A stretch of 64,000 nucleotides of DNA from Pseudomonas sp. S09G 359 (lineage in GTDB: Bacteria; Pseudomonadota; Gammaproteobacteria; Pseudomonadales; Pseudomonadaceae). Positions 1 to 7,582 of the stretch are shown piece by piece. The notes beneath the pieces are model-generated. The model searched no databases, was not told the origin of the DNA, and worked only from the letters and a program-made list of their open reading frames with translations. The translations under genes were made by a program, and so were the position numbers. Location: positions 3,191,501 to 3,255,500 of the forward strand of contig NZ_CP025263.1 in assembly GCF_002843605.1 (NCBI RefSeq), read 5' to 3'. The first letter of the stretch is position 1. Each line of letters begins with the position of its first letter.

Positions 1-2
1 CC

Positions 3-1160
3 GCTGCGCAAGCGGCCGGCATTCGCGCGTTCCTGGTCAAGCCGGTCAACCAGTCCTCGCTGGTAGAGGTACTGATCAACTTATTCGCGCCGCAAACGGG
101 CGTGGTGGCGCTAACCGTACCCATTGCGCAGGCGAAGGTGCTCGCCGGAGTGCGCCTGCTCGTCGCGGAGGACAACGAAATCAACCAACAGATTGCCAGG
201 GAGCTTCTCGAGGCTGCCGGTGCCCTGGTGGAAGTTGCCGGCAACGGCTGCGAGGCGCTGTCGATGTTGGCTGCAGCGCAATACGACGCGGTGCTGATGG
301 ACGTACAGATGCCGCAGATGGATGGTCTCGAGACGACCCGGCGTATTCGCGTCGGGCCTCACTGCGCACAGATCCCGGTGATTGCTATGACCGCACATGC
401 CAGGGTCGAGGACCGGGAGCGCTGCATCGAGGCGGGCATGGTCGACCATGTGACCAAGCCCGTGGATCCGCAAGCACTCATCGCCACGGTTCTGCGCTGG
501 GTCGTACCTCGGTCGGCTGCAGTGGAGCCGTCCAGCGCCGCATCGGGCGAGGAGCGCCTACCGGACATTCCAGGGCTAGATAGCGCCGACGGACTGAGGC
601 GAGTGGCGGGCAATCGCCAGCTATACATCAAGCTGCTGGGTCAATTTGCCGACCGCAGGGCTATGGAAGGGCAAGCGCTGGGGAACGCGCTACGCGCGGG
701 TGATCGGGCGACGGCCGAGCGAATGGCCCACACCGTGAAAGGCGTTGCAGGCAACCTCGGTTTCAGCGGCCTGCAAGCCATGGCCGGTAAGCTGGAAACC
801 GCGATCAGGGCACACGCTGAGTCGGACGCATTGGTGAATGAATTGATCGAGGCGCTCTCGCTGGCCGTGCATGCAATCCGTCAAGCGCTGGGTAGCGGCC
901 AGGCAGCACCGGCGGTGGTATCGAGCGTCGACTGGGCACAGCATGCCATAGCGCTCATCCACCTGCTGGAGGCCAATGACGGAGCAGCGCCGGATTATAT
1001 GGAACAGTATGCGGATTCGTTGCGCGGAGCACTCGGCCAGGACAGTTTCGAGCAGTTGATGAATGAGGTGAACAACTTTGACTTCGAGGCCGCACGGCTA
1101 ACCCTCAAACGTGCATCGACGAACCGCGATACCCCGTGCTGGAGGGAGCATCATGAGTGA
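3..1160 (+). CDS. Hybrid sensor histidine kinase, C-terminal part (REC-REC-Hpt)
   Basis: The frame is open from the left edge, so the kinase core lies outside the window. The first visible residues (FLVKPVNQSS) are the end of one receiver domain. A complete second receiver follows (VAEDNEINQQ; phosphoacceptor Asp in LMDVQMPQMDG; conserved Lys in VTKPVDP), then an Hpt domain with its phosphohistidine in ERMAHTVKGVAGNLGF about 210 codons after the GTG at 102. This is the phosphorelay order of BarA/EvgS-like kinases. The stop overlaps the next start (ATGAGTGA), so kinase and HD-GYP regulator are probably translated together and the Hpt may phosphorylate that regulator. The input signal cannot be judged because the sensor part is missing. 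Confidence 0.9.
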   Translation, partial: AAQAAGIRAFLVKPVNQSSLVEVLINLFAPQTGVVALTVPIAQAKVLAGVRLLVAEDNEINQQIARELLEAAGALVEVAGNGCEALSMLAAAQYDAVLMDVQMPQMDGLETTRRIRVGPHCAQIPVIAMTAHARVEDRERCIEAGMVDHVTKPVDPQALIATVLRWVVPRSAAVEPSSAASGEERLPDIPGLDSADGLRRVAGNRQLYIKLLGQFADRRAMEGQALGNALRAGDRATAERMAHTVKGVAGNLGFSGLQAMAGKLETAIRAHAESDALVNELIEALSLAVHAIRQALGSGQAAPAVVSSVDWAQHAIALIHLLEANDGAAPDYMEQYADSLRGALGQDSFEQLMNEVNNFDFEAARLTLKRASTNRDTPCWREHHE

Positions 1161-2268
1161 AACGCTAAACTACTCACTTCGCCCGATCATCCTCATTGTC
1201 GATGATACGCCGGAGAACATTACGCTGATCAATGGCCTGCTGAAGGACATCTACCGCACGCGGGTTGCCATCAGCGGTGAGCGCGCGCTGAAGGCAGCGG
1301 TGCAGGAGCCTCGCCCGGATCTGATTCTGCTCGACATCATGATGCCTGATCTGTCGGGGTATGAGGTGGCAGAGCAGCTCAAGCGCGATCCGCGCACCGC
1401 TCATATTCCGATAATCTTCATCACCGCCATGGCAACAATGGAAGACGAGATCCTGGGTTTGCAGATGGGCGCCGTGGACTACATCACCAAGCCGATCAAC
1501 CCACCCATCGTGCTGGCACGGGTGGAAACCCAATTGAAGATCAAGGCGGCCGCCGACTTTTTGCGTGATCAGAAGGCTTACCTTGAGCAGGAAGTCCAGC
1601 GCCGCACCGCCGAGGTCATCGCCATCCAGGATGTGACCATTCAGGCCATGACCTCGCTGGCCGAAACCCGCGACAATGAGACGGGTAACCACATTCGACG
1701 AACTCAGCACTACGTCAGACTACTGGCCGAGATGCTTCGCGAACATCCGAGGTTCCAGCAGTTTCTCAATGACGAAAGTATCCGCCTGCTGTTTAAGTCA
1801 GCTCCGTTGCATGACATCGGCAAGATCGGCATCCCCGATGACATACTGCTCAAGCCGGGGCGCCTCACGCCGGAAGAGTTCGAGACGATGAAGACCCATA
1901 CGGTACTGGGACGCGATGCAATCCGGCATGCCGAAGAGCAGTTGGGCACCTCGGTGGGATTTCTGCGCCTGGCCAAGGAGATCGCCTACAGCCACCACGA
2001 GAAGTGGGATGGTACCGGTTATCCCGATGGGCTGAGTGCCGATGACATCCCCATCAGCGCCAGGCTCATGGCATTGGCGGATGTCTATGACGCGCTGATT
2101 AGCCGACGCGTATACAAGAAAGGCATGTCACACGATCAGGCGCTGGAGATAATCCGCCAGGGATGTGCTACGCATTTCGATCCAGATATTTGCGAGGTTT
2201 TCCTGGCCAACCATGAGCAATTCCAGGCTATCGCGGTGCGTTTTGCTGATCGCGGTCAGGATGGCTAA
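1153..2268 (+). CDS. Response regulator with HD-GYP domain (c-di-GMP phosphodiesterase)
   Basis: 371 aa. ATG 1153 is preferred because GGAGGGAG at 1141-1148 is a good ribosome site and the ATG sits inside the stop of the kinase gene. Residues 11-130 form a receiver (DDTPEN acidic pair, Asp61 in LLDIMMPD, Lys113 in YITKPI). A helical linker leads to an HD-GYP domain with catalytic His220-Asp221 (PLHDIGKIGIPDD) and HHEKWDGTGYP at 281-291. RpfG-type proteins of this architecture hydrolyse c-di-GMP. The coupled upstream kinase is the likely partner. Output target unknown. Confidence 0.92.
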   Translation: MSETLNYSLRPIILIVDDTPENITLINGLLKDIYRTRVAISGERALKAAVQEPRPDLILLDIMMPDLSGYEVAEQLKRDPRTAHIPIIFITAMATMEDEILGLQMGAVDYITKPINPPIVLARVETQLKIKAAADFLRDQKAYLEQEVQRRTAEVIAIQDVTIQAMTSLAETRDNETGNHIRRTQHYVRLLAEMLREHPRFQQFLNDESIRLLFKSAPLHDIGKIGIPDDILLKPGRLTPEEFETMKTHTVLGRDAIRHAEEQLGTSVGFLRLAKEIAYSHHEKWDGTGYPDGLSADDIPISARLMALADVYDALISRRVYKKGMSHDQALEIIRQGCATHFDPDICEVFLANHEQFQAIAVRFADRGQDG

Positions 2269-2381
2269 TGAACGCGTCGCCGTGAAATCAATGCCATGTA
2301 CGGGACAACCACCGTTTCGCGGATCGCGTGCTGGCTGACCAGGGCGCTCAAGGTGTCTGACTGGATCGCTTCACCATTCAT
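2265..2381 (-). pseudogene. Short second cistron, likely truncated maintenance-type gene (38 aa)
   Basis: ATG 2381-2379 overlaps the TGA of the upstream small gene (ATGA), a typical coupled start. The peptide begins MNGEAIQSDTLSALVSQHAI and runs RETVVVPYM before a stop at 2265-2267 that overlaps the end of the HD-GYP gene. The start resembles, from memory, the N-terminus (TLTALVSAKAVR...) of longer proteins found second in two-gene modules of plasmids and integrative elements. If so, this is a beheaded copy keeping only its N-terminus. The resemblance is weak and unchecked; it may also be an unrelated micro-ORF. Confidence 0.3.
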
Positions 2382-2623
2382 GGCGCCAGATCCCGCCGGC
2401 GGCGTGCTGCGGCGTCTTCAACAGCGATAAACAACCGCTCAATCGTAGCGGGGGTTAGCGCACGTGCGGCTTCCACCCCCTCCACAAAACCTTCTGCGCG
2501 CTCTTCGGCCAGTGCCAAGGCAGGCACATCTGCTGCGCGGCCGAGGCGTGCCAGGTGATTGGCGAGTTTGGTGCGGACCAGATCGGGCATGCTGACACCA
2601 TTGCGCGAGAATACGACGCTCAT
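2378..2623 (-). CDS. Small conserved-looking hypothetical protein (81 aa)
   Basis: Function not recognised. ATG 2623 (MSVVFSRNGV) is chosen because GGGTG lies five bases upstream; an in-frame ATG at 2635 has no ribosome site. The sequence is Ala/Arg/Glu-rich and looks helical (LVRTKLANHLARLGRAADV..., ending RRRRDLAP), with no signal peptide or membrane segment. It ends in an ATGA overlap with a truncated second gene, so the pair was once a co-translated module, perhaps plasmid- or ICE-borne. It is convergent with the signalling operon on its left. Confidence 0.5.
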   Translation of the reverse strand: MSVVFSRNGVSMPDLVRTKLANHLARLGRAADVPALALAEERAEGFVEGVEAARALTPATIERLFIAVEDAAARRRRDLAP

Positions 2624-2766
2624 TCTTTCACCCATTATTGTTGAGGTGAGGGATAACGCCAGGAAGGCGCTTCCTGATCGAATTAGCGGTCACTGCGTAA
2701 AACCACCGCTGTGGGGGTTGGTCTACCAGCGCAGGGGGGGCTGGTTTTCACCGGCCCACAAAAAAG

Positions 2767-2795
2767 CCCCCACACTGGCTTCAAGTGTAGGGGCC
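2767..2795 (-). terminator. Intrinsic terminator, probably bidirectional
   Basis: GCCCCCACACT (2767-2777) pairs with AGTGTAGGGGC (2785-2795), with one extra base in the left arm. On the minus strand it is followed by seven T; on the plus strand by four. It lies downstream of the minus-strand zinc-ribbon ORF at 2900-3106. Confidence 0.75.
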
Positions 2796-2899
2796 TTTTG
2801 AACATAAGCGGCGTTATTGGCAATCGCCAACTTAGCGAGCATCCATCTCGATGGGCTCGACATATTTAAACACTCGAATGGATTAACCGAGACACAGGT

Positions 2900-3106
2900 T
2901 TATTTTTTTCGCGCCTTCACTAATAAACACGATTTATACACGTTTTGGCGCAGTGCTTCGTTAATCATAGCCAACGAAACACACCGTCTGCATTTTGGGC
3001 AAATCGAGCGAAAAATAGTCTCAGGCGATAAACAGGCGTCGCCGATATCAGGGTTTAAAGGGTGGTAGCACTTAGTGCAGACGCGATACGTTTCTCTAAA
3101 ATTCAT
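2900..3106 (-). CDS. Small putative zinc-ribbon protein (68 aa)
   Basis: The peptide has two paired-cysteine knuckles, VCTKC near residues 9-12 and ICPKCRRC near 34-40, separated by a loop with another Cys (GDACLSP). This arrangement is typical of small zinc ribbons in phage and mobile-element proteins. The gene sits in markedly AT-rich DNA, unlike its neighbours, and a strong terminator lies 105 bp downstream in the right orientation. Its ribosome site (GGAAA about eight bases from the ATG) is weak. Function unknown. The reverse strand also carries an open frame, so coding status is not certain. Confidence 0.45.
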   Translation of the reverse strand: MNFRETYRVCTKCYHPLNPDIGDACLSPETIFRSICPKCRRCVSLAMINEALRQNVYKSCLLVKARKK

Positions 3107-3501
3107 ACCGATTTCCGCGAGTGGACATACAAATGAAATTGATAAAGAAACATTCGATTTTTATCAAAAATAAATCAGTCAATTGGCACGAACGGTACCT
3201 GATGAGCTAATTTCGTAAATGGCGTTGACGCTCACAATTGAGCACTCAGATCTGCACCATACCCCTCGTCAACCTAAACGCGGCAGCTCGGAAGGTACGC
3301 CACACTTAGGGGATAACCGGCCTCTAATAATAAATCGTCTCCGAAGCGGGCTGGACTGGTGCGTTCAAACCGTGCGCTATGGCAGGTTTATAGCGGCCTA
3401 GGACTACCGATCAGGTCTTTCTTGAAGGCACGAATTTCGCACCAAATAGGGGCGCCAGTCCCATGGCGGTCCCATGGAGCTATTTTTCGGGTGCAAAAAA
3501 C
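3107..3501. other. AT-rich intergenic stretch without a supported gene
   Basis: No open frame here has a convincing start and composition. Apart from a short direct repeat TCCCATGG near 3460-3480 nothing clear is seen. The base composition and its position between a zinc-ribbon ORF and a tRNA scar suggest remnant mobile DNA. Confidence 0.4.
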
Positions 3502-3542
3502 CGCAAACCCCCGATTTTCTCTAGGAAAATCAGGGGTTTGCG
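3502..3542 (-). terminator. Strong intrinsic terminator next to the tRNA scar
   Basis: An almost perfect 18-bp stem: CGCAAACCCC at the left foot pairs with GGGGTTTGCG at the right foot, and GATTTTC with GAAAATC inside. On the minus strand it is followed by TTTTTT (3500-3495). It stands just downstream, on the minus strand, of the tRNA 3' remnant at 3554-3578, as expected for the original terminator of that tRNA gene. Confidence 0.8.
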
Positions 3543-3553
3543 TTCTCGTAATT

Positions 3554-3578
3554 TGGCGGTGAAGGAGAGATTCGAATC
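3554..3578 (-). other. tRNA-Ser 3' end remnant (integration scar)
   Basis: On the minus strand this 25-base block reads as the T loop TTCGAAT, the 3' half of a T stem, CTTCACC (3' acceptor strand) and GCCA. That is the 3' end of a tRNA-Ser of the GGTGAAG...CTTCACC type. The 5' half of the T stem is already mismatched and no tRNA body follows at 3579-3640. Tyrosine recombinases often integrate at this part of tRNA genes, leaving such a 3' fragment on one side. The native terminator remains beside it. Confidence 0.55.
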
Positions 3579-3628
3579 CTCATCACCTCACGTGTCCACA
3601 GCCTCCGATTCAGCGCCTAAGCAATGAC

Positions 3629-3703
3629 TGCTATTGGCCGATTTATGCCTGTTGCGAAGGGCCGCTTTTGGCCGATTTCTGCCTGTCGCGACCGGTTGAA
3701 ACC
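3629..3703 (+). repeat. Two tandem GGCCGATT-type repeat half-units
   Basis: Two copies of the consensus GCTTTTGGCCGATTTCTGCC followed by TGTCGCGACCGG, at about 3631-3657 (diverged) and 3664-3695. The same unit recurs at 6536-6619 (as a palindrome), near 5366-5390, around the IS at 12.6 and 14.2 kb, and weakly near 23545. It looks like a REP-like extragenic repeat family. Confidence 0.6.
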
Positions 3704-3803
3704 GATATCGTCGCGACGATTCAGCCACAAAATTTTCAGCTTTTACGCAATGCGCCTCCTCTTTTGCTGTCTGTAACCCTGACTCCGCAAAAGGAAAGGC
3801 TTC

Positions 3804-4406
3804 ATGTCGATACGCCCTCTGCTCTGCCTGCTTGCATTGCCGTTGTTCGCAGGCTGCCAGTTTTTGCCCCATACCAACTACTTTACCGCGCCCGAAAACG
3901 AGCCCAACCCTGCCTGGGTACGTATCGTCGACTACACGCAGCACGCCGAAATTTACCAATACGAAAACGGCAAACGTTCGGGCGGCGCCGTTCGCACCGG
4001 CCCCCTGCCGTTCACCCACACACAGGACGTGGGCATGCCAAAGGCAGGGCAAGACCTTACATGGGACTATTACGAAACGCAGATCCGACCCGGTATCGAA
4101 ACGCAAGTGGATCTATTCTGGGAGGGGACACGCACTCGTTCCTGCTATGTCTCGACTAAGTTCACGCCCCAAGCCGGACGCTATTACCAGTTCAGGCTGA
4201 CATCCGGCTCATCAGGCAACTGTAGGTTATACGCATCACTGATCGAGCGCGACAAGGAAGGAAGCGGTTGGCATCTCACGCCAAACCCGCAGGTGACCTA
4301 TAACGGCGATGGACCGACGGCCAAAACCCATTACGAGAACAGCCGCTTTGAGAACCCCAATTATCGTCCACCCGCGGATCTCTATCCGGGGATAGACGTT
4401 TACTAA
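3804..4406 (+). CDS. Putative lipoprotein of unknown function (200 aa)
   Basis: MSIRPLLCLLALPLFAGC is a lipoprotein signal: hydrophobic stretch and lipobox LFAG with Cys18. AAAGGAAAGG lies just before the ATG. The mature part has no motif I recognise. It is rich in aromatic residues (WDYYETQIRP, GRYYQFRLTS), contains two Cys (CYVS, NCRLYAS) that could form a disulfide, and ends in a Pro/Tyr-rich tail. This suggests a small beta-rich protein held at a membrane from the periplasmic side. It precedes a run of small unknown genes on the same strand, with about 30 bp to the next start. Confidence 0.75.
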   Translation: MSIRPLLCLLALPLFAGCQFLPHTNYFTAPENEPNPAWVRIVDYTQHAEIYQYENGKRSGGAVRTGPLPFTHTQDVGMPKAGQDLTWDYYETQIRPGIETQVDLFWEGTRTRSCYVSTKFTPQAGRYYQFRLTSGSSGNCRLYASLIERDKEGSGWHLTPNPQVTYNGDGPTAKTHYENSRFENPNYRPPADLYPGIDVY

Positions 4407-4435
4407 ACAGGTAAACGACTACAAGGAATCGTTGA

Positions 4436-4750
4436 TTGGCTAGCGCAAAATACTTCCGAATGATCGGTGAGCGAGCCTCAGAGGATCTGTTTGCATGGTC
4501 GGCATTTGTCGTGCAAACAGAATTCCTATGGCAAGACACGGCGTCAGTCCAGGACGCCGTCGCTTGGCAGCGTGTTTGGTTCGAGCTGGAAATACTCAAC
4601 GGGCTTGCATTGGCGCAATGGGAGGATGAGGGAAAGCCTGATAACTGGTCGTGCCGCTGGAACGCCGACTATCGACAAGAAGCGGCGGTCCTGGCGAATG
4701 AGTTGTTGGAGCTGCTGTGCGATGCAGTCTGTTCAAAACATGCCGAATAG
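4436..4750 (+). CDS. Small acidic hypothetical protein (104 aa)
   Basis: Function not recognised. The TTG at 4436 is chosen because AAGGA stands about eight bases upstream and no ATG is better placed. The protein is acidic and Trp-rich (LFAWSAFVVQTEFLWQD, VWFELEILNGLALAQWEDEG) and ends in an amphipathic helix (LANELLELLCDAVCSKHAE). It has no signal peptide or membrane helix, so it is probably cytoplasmic. Size, acidity and tryptophans resemble immunity proteins of polymorphic toxins, but no toxin gene is adjacent. First of four small same-strand genes. Confidence 0.5.
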   Translation: MASAKYFRMIGERASEDLFAWSAFVVQTEFLWQDTASVQDAVAWQRVWFELEILNGLALAQWEDEGKPDNWSCRWNADYRQEAAVLANELLELLCDAVCSKHAE

Positions 4751-4849
4751 AAACTCGGCTGCTCAATGAACCTTTGTCTTTGGGGACTTGTCATTACGAA
4801 AATGGGCATGACCCGGTATATCCGGCTAGACCTGTCGCAAGGTGAGTAT

Positions 4850-5056
4850 ATGGAAGACATAGATGATTTTAGATTTAGATGCCACGAGCTACTAGTTGAG
4901 CTTGATGCCGCCAATACCAAAATGATGATGATGGTGGTCTCGAAGAGAGTTTCAGGGCCTGATTGGGATGAGGAAGTCAAAAAGCATCATGAAACATACA
5001 AGGCCTGGAACTCTTTTCTTCATCCCGTTACCGTCCCTCCAGACGATCAGCATTAG
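4850..5056 (+). CDS. Small acidic hypothetical protein (68 aa)
   Basis: Function not recognised. ATG 4850 follows AAGGTGAG at close spacing; in-frame ATGs at 4766, 4802 and 4808 have no ribosome site but cannot be excluded, and would add up to 28 residues. The peptide (MEDIDDFRFRCHELLVELDA...) is helical and charged, contains a run of four Met (TKMMMMVV), and ends in PPDDQH. It has no secretion signal. It lies about 100 bp after the previous small gene. Confidence 0.45.
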   Translation: MEDIDDFRFRCHELLVELDAANTKMMMMVVSKRVSGPDWDEEVKKHHETYKAWNSFLHPVTVPPDDQH

Positions 5057-5469
5057 TTCTTATTAAGTGGCCAGAAGGTTCCCGAACAATGGGGCTGGGC
5101 ACGACCAAGTGTTGTAAATGCTTCTATCGTATCGGGCCGGAATCAGTCTGGGGTATCGCCATTGCCAGCTTTGAGTCGAAAGCGGCTTTTAGTAAATGGC
5201 GGCTAATGGCCCAGAGTGTGTAAAAACGCTTCACCAAAATTTAAGTGTCCGCGTCTACGTCAAATCTGAAGTTTATCGGTACGTCAGCAGATGTGGATTT
5301 TGCGTAGAAACGCGATTTTCGGTTCGGTTTTGAGTACCTGTCGCGCTCAAAAACGTTTTTCCACAGCCTCGGCCAAAAGCAGCCATTCATAATCCCTTAA
5401 GGTATAGGGATGCTAACCTCGCTAGGCCAAACTGAGGCAAGGCACCTGAGAGATTCCGGGGATCAAAAA
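5057..5469. other. Intergenic region with repeat fragments
   Basis: No gene is seen. GGCCCAGAGTGTGTAAAAA at about 5208-5227 occurs again, almost unchanged, near 47279-47296. An inverted half of the GGCCGATT-type repeat (CGGCCAAAAGCAGCCATTCA) lies at about 5370-5390. The stretch therefore shares pieces with the island-like DNA at 47-48 kb. Confidence 0.45.
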
Positions 5470-5925
5470 ATGGAAGAAACACTCTCCTCTACATTTATGC
5501 GCACCAAAGGGAAGCCCATAAGTTTCAATGGAAAAACTATCGTTGCGATAATGGAGATCAAGATCACAGAACCCAGAACCGTCTTTTCAGTTCGTCGATT
5601 GGGCGCTACGAACGGTCGAGTGCAAGGATTGGCATTAAAGATGATGGGCGGGCAAATCGTCGTCGAAGGCTCTGGCAACGGCTGTCCCGAAATAGTTTTG
5701 TGGTCTGATACCAGTCCCGATGCTTTGGAGATAGAAGTGTTTTCTAAAGGTGGAAACGTTCTAAAAATCTGGAACGTCTGGAAGAGCGCTTTTGGCATGA
5801 ATGCATGGGTTGGCAATGCTGGAATTCACGTCCACGGGACCGATGGCACGATGACGTTGGAATGTAGCGACGGGGTGGGTGATGTCGACTTCTCCGATTA
5901 TGTGGTTGTTGTGGAAAAACGATAA
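5470..5925 (+). CDS. Hypothetical protein (about 151 aa)
   Basis: Function not recognised. ATG 5470 (MEETLSSTFM) gives the more protein-like N-terminus; an ATG at 5410, with AAGG seven bases upstream, would add 20 residues of less convincing sequence. The protein looks beta-rich with alternating hydrophobics (TVFSVRRLGATNGRVQGLAL, GGQIVVEGSG), a Trp-rich centre (LKIWNVWKSAFGMNAW) and an acidic end (GVGDVDFSDYVVVVEKR). No signal peptide or membrane helix. Third of the four small genes and, like them, possibly an orphan immunity-type protein; that is a guess from size and setting. Confidence 0.5.
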   Translation: MEETLSSTFMRTKGKPISFNGKTIVAIMEIKITEPRTVFSVRRLGATNGRVQGLALKMMGGQIVVEGSGNGCPEIVLWSDTSPDALEIEVFSKGGNVLKIWNVWKSAFGMNAWVGNAGIHVHGTDGTMTLECSDGVGDVDFSDYVVVVEKR

Positions 5926-6069
5926 TGCACGGAGTTATGTCGGCTTTGGGTCGACTCCCGCCCATAGTGAACGGCGGAGGTCGTTCAAACCCCTAGCCAA
6001 ATACACTGTCGCGAAGATCGCACTCAAAAATTTTGGTGCAAGTGTGCAGCCAAGGAAAAGGGAGGATTC

Positions 6070-6456
6070 ATGAGTCTTGATCTGTGCTTGGAAGCTGATA
6101 GTACGCTCACAATTTCGACGCTGAGCAAGGCAGTTGCGAATGCCGGTGCTTGGGAAATAGAGGTCGCAGGAAATGGGCTATACGCTGAATTTACCTCGGG
6201 ACTTAAATTGAGTACCAATGACGTACTCGATGCCCCTACGATTTATGCTGAGAATACAATGGGTATCGACTTCCCTGTCGCTGTGCGTTGCACCATCAGA
6301 ATTAAAGGGCCCGAACCAGAGGGGGAGTCGGCTATGGAAGATCTGAATAAAATCGCTCGGTCCATATCTCAGTCGTGTTCGGCTTTCTTTCTTATTAGCT
6401 TTCAGTTCGAAAAAACCTTGTACTGGCGGGATGCGACAGGGCTGCATCGTCCTTGA
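6070..6456 (+). CDS. Hypothetical protein (128 aa)
   Basis: Function not recognised. The start is well supported: AAGGGAGG lies about five bases before ATG 6070. The N-terminal half looks like a small alpha/beta fold (LTISTLSKAVANAGAWEIEV) and the middle like strands around a Pro (MGIDFPVAVRCTIRIKGPEP). The C-terminus has a hydrophobic stretch (SCSAFFLISFQFEKTLYW) too short and interrupted to be a sure membrane helix. It ends the run of small genes; palindromic repeats follow. It could be an immunity-type protein. Confidence 0.55.
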   Translation: MSLDLCLEADSTLTISTLSKAVANAGAWEIEVAGNGLYAEFTSGLKLSTNDVLDAPTIYAENTMGIDFPVAVRCTIRIKGPEPEGESAMEDLNKIARSISQSCSAFFLISFQFEKTLYWRDATGLHRP

Positions 6457-6535
6457 GGTAGGTGCCTGCGCGTCCTCTTTCAGACATTTCCGAATGGTGT
6501 TTTTTCGGACGAAAACGCCCCTGAATTGAGGAGCT

Positions 6536-6619
6536 GCTTTTGGCCGATCTCTGACTGTCGCCACCGTCAGCTTTGGGTCGGTTTCAGCCGGTCGCGACAG
6601 GCAGAAATCGGCCAGAAGC
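6536..6619. repeat. Palindromic GGCCGATT-type repeat unit
   Basis: The left arm GCTTTTGGCCGATCTCTGAC (6536 onward) and the right arm ending in CGACAGGCAGAAATCGGCC then AGAAGC (to 6619) are inverted copies of one unit, separated by CAGCTTTGGGTCGG. The transcript could fold into a long imperfect hairpin between two convergent genes, so it may also end transcription. Confidence 0.65.
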
Positions 6620-6682
6620 GGTCATTCATACGCGTCTACCAAGTTGGCATTCAGAACGGCGCGACAGGCTAGAACCTACTAT

Positions 6683-7543
6683 TCAGTGCAGTCGTCCTGT
6701 AAATCGCTCTTCAGGGGATCCGGCAGCTAAAACGGCTTCGGCTTTTATCAGCGTGCCATCGAAATCTGCCGGCTTATCCAGCCCTATCCGTGCGCTGGTG
6801 CAGTAAAGCGTTTCATAACCAAGTCCCGCTAACACCGGACAAGTGGTCTGAATACACGGGGAGTCGATCACGCTGTCAACTTTGCCGTCAGTCGCGTAAC
6901 GCACGACTCTGCTACCGCCCCATTCCGCATTCCAGAGAAAGCCCTGCGCATCAATACAAGAACCGTTTGGAGCACCCTGACCGTTGACTGTAGTGAATAC
7001 ACGCTGGTTTTCTAGCGACGGGTAATCGCAGCAGAAAATGCATCCTTGCAGGGAGTCCGCGTAATACATGGTGGAACCGTCCGGGCTAAAACAGATGCTG
7101 TTCGGGATCGCCACTTCGGGAAGGTCCAGCGTTTCAGTCTTGAGCGTCGCGGCATTGAACCGGTGAAATCGCCCTATAGTTTGCACCGCCTCACCGGCAT
7201 CCATAGTGCTAAACACAAAGTTGCCCATACGGTCGCAGCGGCCATCATTGACCCGGGTTCCGGGTACTCCAGGCGTGATGGTAATTTTGGTGAAGCGAAG
7301 AGTACTCAGGTTGTAATAACCTAGGCAGGAGGCCAATCCCATTAGCAATACGTCTGTATTGGTCGTAAGGGCGAACGACCCCAGCGGCTCGGGCACTCGC
7401 CAGTGCTGTACTTCACCGCTCACGGGGTCCAGAGCAAGCAGTTCGCAACCAGGGATATCGGTCCAGAACAGGCGTTCCGTTCTTTCACACCAGACAGGGC
7501 ACTCGCCAAGAAGACTGGTGGTGCCGCTTAGGGTTTTAAACAT
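6683..7543 (-). CDS. SMP-30/gluconolactonase/LRE family sugar lactonase
   Basis: 286 aa, normal for this six-bladed beta-propeller family. Signature blocks are in order: GECPVW near residue 13 (metal-binding Glu), RVNDGRCDRMGNFVFSTMD near 100, PNSICFSPDGSTMYYADS near 148 (metal-binding Asn) and PNGSCIDAQGFLWNAEWGG near 195 (catalytic Asp). Family members hydrolyse sugar or other lactones with a divalent metal. AGGACG precedes the ATG. No signal peptide, so cytoplasmic. It is the last gene of a same-strand group with a YdcZ transporter and an amidohydrolase. The true substrate is unknown. Confidence 0.88.
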   Translation of the reverse strand: MFKTLSGTTSLLGECPVWCERTERLFWTDIPGCELLALDPVSGEVQHWRVPEPLGSFALTTNTDVLLMGLASCLGYYNLSTLRFTKITITPGVPGTRVNDGRCDRMGNFVFSTMDAGEAVQTIGRFHRFNAATLKTETLDLPEVAIPNSICFSPDGSTMYYADSLQGCIFCCDYPSLENQRVFTTVNGQGAPNGSCIDAQGFLWNAEWGGSRVVRYATDGKVDSVIDSPCIQTTCPVLAGLGYETLYCTSARIGLDKPADFDGTLIKAEAVLAAGSPEERFTGRLH

Positions 7544-7582
7544 GGTTGCGTCCTACGAAACAGGATGGGGCAAACAAGGCAG

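Noticed and set aside
3219..3401. 60-codon plus-strand frame
   Set aside because: No ribosome site and no protein-like pattern.
3554..3640. Possible complete tRNA-Ser gene
   Set aside because: No GGTGAAG 5' acceptor, D arm or anticodon arm follows; only the 3' end is present.
3588..4106. 172-codon minus-strand frame over the lipoprotein
   Set aside because: The plus-strand gene has a lipobox and ribosome site; the minus frame is built partly of repeat DNA.
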